DNA from: Nostoc sp. FACHB-973
GTDB taxonomy: Bacteria > Cyanobacteriota > Cyanobacteriia > Cyanobacteriales > Nostocaceae
Direction: 5' to 3'
Length of the DNA stretch: 64,000 bases
Assembly: GCF_014698115.1 (NCBI RefSeq)
Contig: NZ_JACJSJ010000022.1
Location: 33,656 to 97,655 of the forward strand
In this document: piece by piece, positions 38,351 to 48,925 of the stretch
How the letters are laid out: each line of letters starts with the position of its first letter
Numbering within the stretch: position 1 is the stretch's first letter
Notes under the pieces: model-generated
Told to the model about the DNA's origin: nothing
The model's database searches: none
Seen by the model: only the letters and a program-made list of their open reading frames with translations
Program-made: the position numbers and the translations under genes

Positions 38351-39150
38351 TACTTGTTAGCCGATGCAGGTTCATTGAGCTTGCGGTTCTGTTCAGCAGT
38401 GACCGTATCAGGCAGGATACTCCCTATAGCACCCTGAACCTTCGTCTTAAGCGATTCTGCAAGTACACTATCTTTACCTGCCATCAGAGCTTCAAACCCC
38501 TGCTTTGCGACTTCGGCTGGGTCATCTTTTTTGTCTGAACCCACTTTCGTGTCGTCTAACCCCGCACGGTGGAAGAAATTAGTTTCAGTGGCTCCGGGCA
38601 TGAGTGCAGTGACAGTAACACCCGTGTCCTTCAATTCGTTGCGGATCGCCTCTGAGAAGGAGTGTACAAATGCCTTGGATGCCGCATAAACAGCCTGGAA
38701 CGGACTGGGCATCTGGGAGACAATCGATGAGGTAAAGAGAATTCGTCCCTTGCCGCGTTCGACCATATCTTTGACGACTCGTTTGGCAAGATGAACTGTT
38801 GAGGCGACGTTTAGTTCAATCAGATTGAGTTCTTCCTGCAAATCAGTCTTGGTAAACTCGCCGCCAACACCGACACCTGCGTTAATGGCGATCGCATCTA
38901 CGGGTTGCCCAATAGCCTTAATCTTGTCGTAAAGCTTCTCAACTCCGTCATAGGTGGCAAGATCGGCTTGCACCGTCTCGACTTTAGCACCCAATTCCTT
39001 GAAGGCAACAGCCGCCTCATTGAGCAAGGGACCAGTAGACGTAACTAGCAGATCAAAGCCGTTTTGAGCAAATTGTTTGGCAAGTTCGTAACCTATGCCA
39101 CTAGAAGCACCCGTTACCACAGCCAGGGGGCGGGTAAATGAACTGTTCAT
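38350..39150 (-). CDS. Short-chain dehydrogenase/reductase
   Basis: 266 aa from ATG 39150. Rossmann glycine motif TGASSGIGYELA, INAG at the end of strand four, catalytic S..YxxxK as SSIVSQMP...YAASKAF. NADP(H)-dependent oxidoreductase of unknown substrate; this subgroup (DltE-like) is common next to the SRPBCC and zinc-dehydrogenase genes above. Longer frame upstream lacks family similarity. Confidence 0.9.
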   Translation of the reverse strand: MNSSFTRPLAVVTGASSGIGYELAKQFAQNGFDLLVTSTGPLLNEAAVAFKELGAKVETVQADLATYDGVEKLYDKIKAIGQPVDAIAINAGVGVGGEFTKTDLQEELNLIELNVASTVHLAKRVVKDMVERGKGRILFTSSIVSQMPSPFQAVYAASKAFVHSFSEAIRNELKDTGVTVTALMPGATETNFFHRAGLDDTKVGSDKKDDPAEVAKQGFEALMAGKDSVLAESLKTKVQGAIGSILPDTVTAEQNRKLNEPASANK

Positions 39151-39678
39151 ATCCGTGCAAACTCCTGTGTAATTGCTCCACCCCGCTTCTTGTAGCTTAC
39201 ATCTAGCTACCAAACAGATTACGTGGACTTTTGACTTCAACCCTAATCATCTTAAGAAGCTAGCGATGTGATTACGTCTTTCCCCAGAAGTATCGCCTTT
39301 TATGTCTTTAAGGTTACTTTTTTAATCTTCCGTATATATTTCTAACCCTACATTTAGATCGATCCTCGAGTAGCGATCGCGCCTAACTCATTTGTTAAAT
39401 CCAAGATATCAAGCGATCGCGCCATCAGTGAAACACTATACGCGCTGCTCATTATCGCGCATAAACTACACAATTCCCCCGACTACCAGCCCTAACATTG
39501 GCAACTTTCTATGAATTCATTTCCCTGACTTTCTCATTTTCCGAAAAAATTTGTAGTATCCCCTTGACGTTATGTATTTTATATATTACAAATGTAATAT
39601 GAATAAAAAAGCCTTCCCAACAGGCCAAACTAAAACATCTCAGAACCAAGAAAACTGAATAGCTAGTTAGAACTTTTG
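39151..39678. other. Intergenic region before the RNA/protein island
   Basis: Contains several HIP1-type GCGATCGC sites and no structured RNA or gene I can support. It should hold the promoter for the island on the + strand. Confidence 0.5.
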
Positions 39679-39761
39679 GGGGTCGCGATTGGCGTTCGCC
39701 TGCTCTGAAACCAACAAATGGACGGTTGCAGGATTCGGGTTCAATTCCCGACGACTCCACT
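39679..39761 (+). ncRNA. tRNA-like RNA (RNA-A)
   Basis: Acceptor-type stem GGGGTCG (39679-39685) pairs with CGACTCC (39752-39758). A canonical T arm stands immediately before the 3' strand: TCGGG, loop TTCAATT, CCCGA (39735-39751). An arm CCAAC-loop-GGTTG (39711-39728) occupies the anticodon position with an 8-base loop. There is no normal D arm; a small GGC/GCC hairpin replaces it. The 3' end reads ACT after the acceptor stem, as in RNA-B and RNA-C. Not a normal tRNA; looks like a tRNA mimic, with some likeness to the tRNA part of tmRNA. Confidence 0.65.
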
Positions 39762-39860
39762 GCCAAAAAAGCAAAAGTAGAGACGCGAGTAATCGCGTCT
39801 GTGCAAAAGTTAAAAGGCAAAAGAAACAAAAGAATAATTTCTATTATTCTTAACAAACTT

Positions 39861-40069
39861 GGGTCTGTAACTCTAATGGTAGAGCGCCCGGATTCACTTG
39901 TGCCCTGACAGAAAAAGCTTACATACTTGCTCAAAGGTAGAGCGATCGTCTCTAAAACGATAAGTGCAGGTTCAATTCCTGCGGTGTTACCACAGCTTTT
40001 TCAACTTGTACGAGGTGTGAGTGCAACTCTCACAGGGAAGGTATCGGTTCAATTCCGGTCAGATCCACT
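39861..40069 (+). ncRNA. Nested tRNA-like RNA in a Y-RNA-like frame (RNA-B)
   Basis: Outer molecule: acceptor GGGTCTG (39861-39867) pairs with CAGATCC (40060-40066), D arm CTC-TAATGGTA-GAG, T arm with loop TTCAATT (40048-40054). In its anticodon region lies an insert: outer stem CACTTGTGC (39895-39903) with GTACGAGGTG (40008-40017), internal loop CCTGACA against AACTT, inner stem GAAAAAGCT (39911-39919) with AGCTTTTTC (39994-40002). The insert carries a second tRNA-like domain: D arm GCTC/GAGC, anticodon arm ATCGT-CTCTAAA-ACGAT with anticodon CUA (39952-39954) after U33, T arm GCAGG/CCTGC and a 3' end reading CCA. The inner acceptor stem pairs poorly. Two tRNA-like folds in one transcript. 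Confidence 0.75.
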
Positions 40070-40096
40070 AAATAATTCGTAATTCGTAATTCGTAA

Positions 40097-40324
<228 letters not shown>

Positions 40325-40356
40325 AAAGTCCCCGTAGATTCTTTGCATCTTCTTCT

Positions 40357-40494
40357 TTCCGCACCCTAACTTGTAAAGCCTACACACCATCCGGCAACGG
40401 ATATACAGGTTCGATTCCTGTCGCTTCCACTGATGGGAGCGTAGCCAAATTGGTAAAGGCAACTGTGAAAATTGCTTTGCTAACTTGTGCGGAA
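40357..40494 (+). ncRNA. Circularly permuted tRNA-like RNA in a Y-RNA-like frame (RNA-C)
   Basis: Outer stem TTCCGCAC (40357-40364) pairs with GTGCGGAA (40487-40494). Internal loop CCTAACTT against TAACTT. Inner stem GTAAAGC (40373-40379) with GCTTTGC (40474-40480), then CCTACACACC. The apical part is a permuted tRNA: hairpin ATCCG-GCAA-CGGAT, T arm ACAGG-TTCGATT-CCTGT, 3' acceptor CGCTTCC (40422-40428), joining bases ACTGAT, then 5' acceptor GGGAGCG (40435-40441), T-A, and D arm GCC/GGC with GG in its loop. All seven acceptor positions pair (one G-U). Confidence 0.75.
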
Positions 40495-40560
40495 TTTAAA
40501 TTATTTAAATTGTATTTATCTATTAACCTTTACTCAATGACTTACATGGAGGTGAATTCA

Positions 40561-41356
<796 letters not shown>

Positions 41357-41363
41357 AATTTTT

Positions 41364-41490
<127 letters not shown>

Positions 41491-41678
41491 ATTCAATTTT
41501 AGATTTTAGATTTTGGATTTTGAATTACAAATAAGAATTCATGAATAAAACAAGCTTTATGGTTTACCAGACTGAGATTGTTTACTTGACTTCCTTGAAA
41601 TCTGCTGTAATTACGAAGCTGTTTGGTGGAATTTAAAACAATACTAATTATTTCAATTTGGTATGATTCGAGGCTGTT

Positions 41679-42059
41679 ATGTCTGTGGAAAATCTAGAAA
41701 TTTTAGAACAAATAAAGTCTCTAAATGTTAATGAGATTGGTCAATTAGTAAAGCAGATTGAAGCAACTTTCAATGTCGATATATCCACACCTAAATTCCT
41801 TCAGATTGACAAGCGAGATGAGGATGAAACTCAACCGCAGATTCAAACGGAATTTGATGTCTTGTTGGTATCGGTTCCAGCAGAGAAAAAGATTGCCTTA
41901 CTCAAGGTCATCCGGACGGTGACTGGACTGGGACTCAAAGAAGCAAAAGACTTTGTGGAATCTCTGCCTCAAGTGGTTCAGGCAGGACTGAACCAAGAAG
42001 CGGCTGTAATTCTCAAGCAGCAGCTAGAGGAAACAGGAGCAGTTGTTTCTCTGATTTAA
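41679..42059 (+). CDS. Paralogue of ribosomal protein bL12 (L7/L12)
   Basis: 126 aa. The C-terminal half, TEFDVLLVSVPAEKKIALLK, then VIRTVTGLGLKEAKDFVESL and ILKQQLEETGAVVSLI, has the bL12 C-terminal fold with the GLGLKEAKDxVE helix that contacts EF-Tu and EF-G. The N-terminal part (EILEQIKSLNVNEIGQLVKQ) resembles the bL12 dimerisation helices. A hinge DKRDEDETQPQIQ lies between. The housekeeping rplL gene is normally in the rpl/rpo operon, so this is an extra copy. It lies in an island that also encodes RNAs copying the factor-binding rRNA sites. Confidence 0.88.
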   Translation: MSVENLEILEQIKSLNVNEIGQLVKQIEATFNVDISTPKFLQIDKRDEDETQPQIQTEFDVLLVSVPAEKKIALLKVIRTVTGLGLKEAKDFVESLPQVVQAGLNQEAAVILKQQLEETGAVVSLI

Positions 42060-43844
<1,785 letters not shown>

Positions 43845-43849
43845 AGTAC

Positions 43850-43887
43850 ATCAGGATGCGTCATACTCACTTCTAACGCATCCTGAT
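43850..43887 (+). terminator. Hairpin after the TROVE-like gene
   Basis: ATCAGGATGCGT pairs perfectly with ACGCATCCTGAT across a 14-base loop. Only a short T-rich tail follows, so it may stabilise the 3' end or partly terminate. Confidence 0.6.
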
Positions 43888-44022
43888 ATTTCATGAGTTC
43901 ACACCACAGATTTTTCAATCCTTAGGACTAGCCTTATTTAGGTATTATTACTGTTATTTGTTGTCCACAGAAAATTTATTATTAGTTTTCATGTCAAAAT
44001 TTTATGTATTTCATTAAGAATT

Positions 44023-44739
44023 ATGTCTATTACTAGAGAAAAGTTTGAATCGAAAATAATAAAACTTGGTGAAAGCTTATATGAATCACATTTTCATTTA
44101 AAAATTCATGAATGGATGACGAACGAAATTAACAAACGTCTAAAGGAATATCCGCCCTTCTTTCATTGGTCACGTATGGCTCATTATGAGACTGGACTAT
44201 CAAAATTAGCCAGAGCGTATGATGAAGATAAAGATAGTCTGGGGCTTTTGAAAATTCTAAACATGATTGAATCTAATTATAGATATTGGGGAGTATCAGA
44301 AAGTCTTGATCATCAACTTCTCAAGCAAGATAAGGAATGTGTAACCGAGGAAAACAATAGTTTAGTTAAAAAACTAAAACATTTGAGAGACAAAACAGTT
44401 GCTCATACAGAACAAAAACAATTCCCTTCACGAATTTCTGATGATATAGCAAAAGTCTATGAAAAATATGGAAATGAATTGATCTTGTATCAAGGTCGTC
44501 TCACTACAATAGAAATTGAAAAACTGCCTCCTGTAGAAAGAGATGCAATTTTAAGACAAAGAAGCCAAGAAGTATTTCAAGTTTTCGATGACCATGAAAA
44601 TAAAATTTTGGATGAGGATATTCCTCTATTCAGTGAGCTATATCAATTAACAAGTCAAGGCATTGAAATTTGTAATAGATATATGCAAAAATTATGTATT
44701 CCTCCAATAGAGCTAATATTGGAAGGAATAGACTTTTAA
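44023..44739 (+). CDS. HEPN-like protein (AbiU2-type)
   Basis: 238 aa, AT-rich coding and helical. The segment KKLKHLRDKTVAHTEQKQF contains an RxxxxxH arrangement (RDKTVAH) as in HEPN ribonucleases, and the overall pattern resembles AbiU2-type proteins. HEPN domains often cleave RNA in toxin or abortive-infection settings. It lies between the TROVE-like gene and the 23S-like RNA, set off by a hairpin upstream, so it may be a core part or an insertion into the island. Base composition is more AT-rich than the neighbours. Confidence 0.6.
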   Translation: MSITREKFESKIIKLGESLYESHFHLKIHEWMTNEINKRLKEYPPFFHWSRMAHYETGLSKLARAYDEDKDSLGLLKILNMIESNYRYWGVSESLDHQLLKQDKECVTEENNSLVKKLKHLRDKTVAHTEQKQFPSRISDDIAKVYEKYGNELILYQGRLTTIEIEKLPPVERDAILRQRSQEVFQVFDDHENKILDEDIPLFSELYQLTSQGIEICNRYMQKLCIPPIELILEGIDF

Positions 44740-44847
44740 AAGTAAAGTAAATTCATATGTGAAGAATAGCAACGACTAGTACTCTCTCCTCCATTAGTTT
44801 TAAATTATAACCTCATGCATAATGCTTCAAATTTGAAGTTTTAATAT

Positions 44848-45057
44848 CCTGCGTGCCCCAACTCGTGTGAGCCTACATACTAGTACGAGAGGAACGGTAA
44901 CACTGCCAAATGCAGTGGGCGTTTGTGAACGGGGAGTGCGAAGAACCTGGGAGGTTGGCTTAAAAGTAGCCATTCCTTGAAAGAGTGTGTAATAACTCAC
45001 CAGCGGAGTCCCTCTAGTAACTGAGAAAACGCAATGCTCCACAAACTTGCACGCGGG
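44848..45057 (+). ncRNA. Chimeric 23S rRNA mimic: sarcin-ricin loop plus GTPase-associated centre (RNA-E)
   Basis: Outer stem CCTGCGTGC (44848-44856) with GCACGCGGG (45049-45057); internal loop CCCAACTCG against AACTT; inner stem TGTGAGC (44866-44872) with GCTCCACA (45036-45043, one bulge); then CTACATACTAG. Cargo: TAGTACGAGAGGAACGG (44881-44897) is the sarcin-ricin loop (helix 95). 44901-44917 is a CACTGC/GCAGTG hairpin. GCGTTT (44919-44924) with AAACGC (45027-45032) closes a second branch. Within it, 44946-45003 (GGTTGGCTTAAAAGTAGCCA, then GTGTAATAACTCACC) is the L11-binding domain (helices 43-44). In 23S rRNA these are over 1,500 bases apart. Confidence 0.88.
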
Positions 45058-45060
45058 AAA

Positions 45061-45092
45061 TAATTCGTAATTCGTAATTCGTAATTCGTAAT
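45061..45092. repeat. TAATTCG tandem repeat
   Basis: Units of AATTCGT. The same repeat, or its complement, is at 40074-40104, 46005-46032, 57812-57840, 58096-58127 and 63423-63470. Three of the six lie at junctions inside the RNA/protein island. Confidence 0.85.
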
Positions 45093-45164
45093 TAAGAAAG
45101 TTAGATGTTATTCAGTTTTTTAGGGTTGTATTTGTAGCTTTATTTTAAATAATTAATATTAGTT

Positions 45165-45995
45165 ATGACTAACATATTTAAGCTAATTAACCAAATTGCG
45201 ATCGCACAAGCACAGTTGTGTGACACTCAATTTATTGCACCCTGTGTAAAAGGTGGACGAGTTCGCACACGAGTAGCAGGGATGGTCTACACTTTCAGAC
45301 CAAAGCCTAGTAAATTTGAAGGTTGGGGGATATTTCAGCCTGTGGATGAGAAGACAGCAACGGTTGTGGAAGAGGCAGATTTACCTCAAATTGGTGAATA
45401 CCTGCAACACTTTCCCCAAATACGGCTGCGGTTAGCACACCAATTGCGGGGACAAACTTGGTTAGCATACCCTGTAAATGAAGCTGATGTGCGTCAACGG
45501 TTGCAGGTGGTTAAACCGATCGCCATTCATCTAGTAACTGAGGGTATCATCTTTGACCAAATCATTGCCCGCTGGAATGGACAATCCTGCTGGTTTGAGG
45601 AAATCGATCGCCGCACCGATCCGGAAATTGTTGAAACTCTGCAATCTGCCGTTAAGCAACTCATTCCCGTTGAAGAATTGCAATTCAAAGGCATTACTCC
45701 AGAAATTCGCACACTGTATGAATTAGCAACTCGGCGCATTGAGGGTTTTAGTCAACCCCAACAGGATGAAAAGCGACTGAGAAAGGCATTGCAGATAGGG
45801 GGTGGTACCTTAACTCAATTCCACGATCGCGGTGATTACTGGACAGTTGATTGGACAACTGCTGATGGTGTTCGCCACAGTAGTGCGATCGCCAAAACTG
45901 ACTTGACTGTAATTAGTTCCGGTATTTGCCTAAGTGGCTACGATCGCGACTTTGACTTGCAATCGTTAGTTGGTGTCATCGAACAACAAGAATAG
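45165..45995 (+). CDS. Unknown protein of the RNA/Ub-like island
   Basis: 276 aa. N-terminal beta-rich segment with KGGRVRTRVAGMVYTFRPKP and EGWGIFQPVDEKTATVVEEA; middle LAYPVNEADVRQRLQVVKPI and EGIIFDQIIARWNGQSCWFE; C-terminal GGTLTQFHDRGDYWTVDWTT and SGICLSGYDRDFDLQSLVGV. No family recognised. Position between the 23S-like RNA and the E1-like gene, and arginine-rich strands, would fit an RNA-binding or conjugation partner; this is inference. Confidence 0.7.
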   Translation: MTNIFKLINQIAIAQAQLCDTQFIAPCVKGGRVRTRVAGMVYTFRPKPSKFEGWGIFQPVDEKTATVVEEADLPQIGEYLQHFPQIRLRLAHQLRGQTWLAYPVNEADVRQRLQVVKPIAIHLVTEGIIFDQIIARWNGQSCWFEEIDRRTDPEIVETLQSAVKQLIPVEELQFKGITPEIRTLYELATRRIEGFSQPQQDEKRLRKALQIGGGTLTQFHDRGDYWTVDWTTADGVRHSSAIAKTDLTVISSGICLSGYDRDFDLQSLVGVIEQQE

Positions 45996-46033
45996 TCAGT
46001 GTATTAATTACGAATTACGAATTACGAATTATT

Positions 46034-46672
46034 ATGAGTATCTTTTTTCACGAACAGCTTTACCGCAGCAATTTTGTGATGGCAAAGTTGAAAAAGTATC
46101 CTGTAACCATTTGTGGGGCGGGGGCATTAGGAGCTAATATTGCTGAAAACTTGGCTCGGTCTGGTTTTGAGAAACTTACAGTCATCGATCGCGATCGCAT
46201 TGAGGAGCGTAATCTTTCCACCCAGCCTTACTACCGTTCTGATGTCGGAGCATTTAAAGCAAAAATATTGGCGAACAATTTATATCGAGCAATTGGTAAT
46301 AAAGTTGATGGCAAAACAAAAGAATTGACATCTGCAAATGTAAATCAATTACTCCAAGATAGCCAATTAATTATTGATGTTTTTGACAATAGCGTTGCAC
46401 GTCAATTAGTAAAAGATTATGCAGATAAATTTAGCATTCCTTGTCTTCATGCTGGGCTAGCATCTGATTATGCAGAAGTTATTTGGAATGATGTTTATCG
46501 CGTTCCTTCTGAGGTGAATGATGATGTTTGTGATTATCCGTTGGCACGAAACTTAGTAATGTTAACCGTTGCTGTAGCATGTGAAACAATTGTTTCATTC
46601 ATTGCCACAGCAGAACAGCGTAACTTTACCATTACCTTGAAGGATTTGACTGTGCAATCTTTGTTTTTGTAA
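46034..46672 (+). CDS. ThiF/E1-like ubiquitin-activating family protein
   Basis: 212 aa. Rossmann nucleotide site VTICGAGALGANIAENLARS, then VIDRDRIEERNLSTQPYYRS (the conserved D, R and N/Q set of ThiF/MoeB/E1) and LIIDVFDNSVARQLV. The CDYP motif near residue 168 could contain the acceptor cysteine. The usual zinc-binding CxxC pairs are absent. It would adenylate the C-terminal glycine of the small ubiquitin-like protein in the island. Starts 38 bases after the unknown 276-aa gene. Confidence 0.85.
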   Translation: MSIFFHEQLYRSNFVMAKLKKYPVTICGAGALGANIAENLARSGFEKLTVIDRDRIEERNLSTQPYYRSDVGAFKAKILANNLYRAIGNKVDGKTKELTSANVNQLLQDSQLIIDVFDNSVARQLVKDYADKFSIPCLHAGLASDYAEVIWNDVYRVPSEVNDDVCDYPLARNLVMLTVAVACETIVSFIATAEQRNFTITLKDLTVQSLFL

Positions 46673-46868
46673 ATGGCGATCGCTCCCCAATACATCTGAC
46701 AACGTATATCACATAAATGAAGTACACGGGTAGGGGCACAGCCATGTTCCCTACTGTATCCTTTTGTTCACAAAAACTCAGCTTAAAAAACTATTTTAAA
46801 AAAAAGTTAATCAGCAGATAACCAATCAACTTTAAAAAGTAATAGTTGAATCTTTAATTCTGTTGAAT

Positions 46869-48140
46869 ATGCTGAAATTAAGTTTACCTTTAAAGATAGC
46901 AGGAGGAGCAGTCTTCCTGCTTTCATTTTCGGTCTTCCGAGCAATTGGCGCCACCATTTCAGAGGGTTTTGAGTCTGGTCAGAAAGCCGCTTATGCTGCT
47001 GCTGATGTCACCCTCAGTACAGGGACTTGGAATTTGAACGAGGCGCTGCTTGGCAACACTTCAAGCGATGTTAAAAATGGAGCGCAATCTGTCCGCGTTC
47101 GTAACAGCGGCAAAATTACCATGAAATTCGATCGCACTGCGGGTGCTGGCACTGTTACAATCAAACATGCCAAATATGGTAATGATAGTAGCACCACATG
47201 GGGATTATGGTGTTCGACTACCAGCGGCACTTCATGGACAGCAGTAGGTTCAATAATTACAACAAGTTCTAAAACTCTTCAAACTGCAACTTTCACACCT
47301 AATATTTCTGGCATAGTTCGCTGTGAAGTCCGCAAAACTGATGGAAGTACCAACAGAACTAACATCGATGATATTGTAATTACTGATTTTGGGTCTTCTG
47401 GTTCTCCTTCTCTACCCGCTGGTTCTGTACCATTCTTTGATAATATCAACAATCCCGTATCTGGACTAGCATACGGTAGCCCTGGAGATGTCACTCCCCC
47501 GGCGCCAACTCTGAATAGTTTTGATATAGCAGTAACTGATCTTTGTGGACAACCTGGCACAGTTGTCAGTCCTTCTAACTTTCAGTTAATGATGACAAAT
47601 AATCCTACTGTTTTGGCAAATATTAAACAATATGTAGGGGGATATTTGGTTGCAGGGCGTACTTCCGATACACAATTCTTAGCTGACTTGACTAATGTTT
47701 GGTTTAATGCAGATGGTTTCGATCATGTTTTTTGTGGAGAACCTGTGGCGGGAGGTGCAATCGGTGGATTACACTTTGTTGGTCGTTATTTAGAGCTTCA
47801 AGAAAAGGGTTTAGCTGGACGACTAAATAACAACGCATCCAACGAAGAAGTTATTCCCAATGCCGTTTATACTATTGGTGCTGTTGTGAAAGTTGGCAAT
47901 AGCACTTCTCAGTCTTCAATTAAAGGTTTTGGTTACACTCTCAGTGCTGAAGAAATTCTCTCCGTAGCAGCTTTAGCTTATAAAAATAACCCCAACACCA
48001 GTTCAACTAATACTGTTTGCCATTGGACTGTAACTGATGAAGGTAATACGTTTAAAGCAGTATTTGTTAGGAGAGATGGGGGCGTCCGCACTTTTTATCC
48101 TGATGCTACTCCTGGTAGCAACCCTAACTGTGTGCAATAA
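46869..48140 (+). CDS. Secreted EndoU-type ribonuclease with N-terminal beta domain
   Basis: About 423 aa. A signal sequence (LPLKIAGGAVFLLSFSVF) is followed by a beta-sandwich (residues about 30-175: STGTWNLNEALLGNT, ITMKFDRTAGAGTVTIKHAK), a linker, and a C-terminal domain with FDHVFCGEPVAGGAIGGLHF and VGRYLELQEKGLAGRL. The two histidines (DHVF, GLHF) fit EndoU catalysis, and SIKGFGY may supply the lysine. EndoU enzymes cut single-stranded RNA, and some bacterial ones are tRNA-cleaving toxins. Being secreted, it is not obviously part of the neighbouring RNA system, but the adjacency is notable. Confidence 0.8.
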   Translation: MLKLSLPLKIAGGAVFLLSFSVFRAIGATISEGFESGQKAAYAAADVTLSTGTWNLNEALLGNTSSDVKNGAQSVRVRNSGKITMKFDRTAGAGTVTIKHAKYGNDSSTTWGLWCSTTSGTSWTAVGSIITTSSKTLQTATFTPNISGIVRCEVRKTDGSTNRTNIDDIVITDFGSSGSPSLPAGSVPFFDNINNPVSGLAYGSPGDVTPPAPTLNSFDIAVTDLCGQPGTVVSPSNFQLMMTNNPTVLANIKQYVGGYLVAGRTSDTQFLADLTNVWFNADGFDHVFCGEPVAGGAIGGLHFVGRYLELQEKGLAGRLNNNASNEEVIPNAVYTIGAVVKVGNSTSQSSIKGFGYTLSAEEILSVAALAYKNNPNTSSTNTVCHWTVTDEGNTFKAVFVRRDGGVRTFYPDATPGSNPNCVQ

Positions 48141-48569
48141 AGAGTGCTGAGTTCGGAGTGCTGAGTGCTGAGTGCTGAGAGAAGAAGTACGTAGAGAGGC
48201 AATTAATCGTGTTTGCAGGTCGATGCAATGTTATTGCATCGGCTTGCGATCGCGTTGCAGGTCGATGCAACTAAGGTGCGGGGCGATGCATCAAAGGTGC
48301 AGGGCGATGCAACTAAGGTGCAGGGCGATGCAACTAAGGTGCAGGGCGATGCATCAAAGGTGCAGGGCGATGCATCAAAGGTGCGGGGCGATGCATCAAA
48401 GGTGCAGGGCGATGCAACTAAGGTGCAAGCAATAGGGTTCGGTTAAGGCACCAGACGCGATGAATCGCCGTCTCTACAATAATCAATCTTTTGTAGAGAC
48501 GGCGATTCATCGCGTCTTTTTTTTGTGGAATTTGCTCCTGAGCAACTTACAAGATCGAGCGATCGCTGA
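48141..48569. repeat. 21-base repeat array, locus 2, and a hairpin element
   Basis: 48214-48426 holds eight or more copies of the 21-base unit GATGCATCAAAGGTGCAGGGC, almost the same as at 21.5 kb. 48452-48518 is a hairpin of GACGCGATGAATCGCCGTCT and its complement, with a T-run, preceded by the left end of the AATACGG MITE family (GGTTCGGTTAAGGCACC). Confidence 0.88.
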
Positions 48570-48680
48570 CTGACTATCCCAGGGAAGGACGGAGATGATG
48601 CTCCGCTATATTTGGAGAAGAACATTCAACGGGTACTCAAAAGGTTGGAAGAGTTTGAAAGCGATGAAGGTGAATCATAA
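48570..48680 (+). pseudogene. 3' remnant of a small gene coupled to the HicB-like gene
   Basis: The frame reads IPGKDGDDAPLYLEKNIQRV and LKRLEEFESDEGES, ending in TAA directly before the ATG of the next gene. There is no start codon ahead of it, so it is probably the tail of a lost partner. Family not recognised. Confidence 0.35.
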
Positions 48681-48911
48681 ATGAGCTATCACTACAGTAT
48701 GGTGATTCAATGGTCAGAGGACGATCAACTATTCTTAGTGCATTTGCCTGAGTTCCCCTGGCAGGAGTTTCATACGCATGGCAAAACTTACGAAGAAGCC
48801 GCTAAAAATGGGCAGGAAGTAATTGAGGCGTTTGTTGAGATGCTTCAAGAAGAGGGAAAACCACTACCAGAACCTAGAATGCTTCCTAAACGACCATTAC
48901 AGGTTGCTTAG
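48681..48911 (+). CDS. HicB-like antitoxin-fold protein
   Basis: 76 aa. MVIQWSEDDQLFLVHLPEFP and THGKTYEEAAKNGQEVIEAF match the HicB partial RNase H fold. It lacks a C-terminal DNA-binding domain and no HicA toxin is next to it; the upstream fragment may be the remains of its partner. Orphan HicB proteins are common in cyanobacteria. Confidence 0.8.
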   Translation: MSYHYSMVIQWSEDDQLFLVHLPEFPWQEFHTHGKTYEEAAKNGQEVIEAFVEMLQEEGKPLPEPRMLPKRPLQVA

Positions 48912-48925
48912 TCAATTGGTTAGTG

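Noticed and set aside
39509..39934. 141-codon frame on the minus strand
   Set aside because: It is antisense to the tRNA-like RNA-A and RNA-B start; reads through structured RNA and has no protein-like features.
44848..45057. Stray 23S rRNA pseudogene fragment
   Set aside because: The sarcin-ricin and L11-binding parts are in reversed order, joined by paired stems, and share outer motifs with three neighbouring RNAs.
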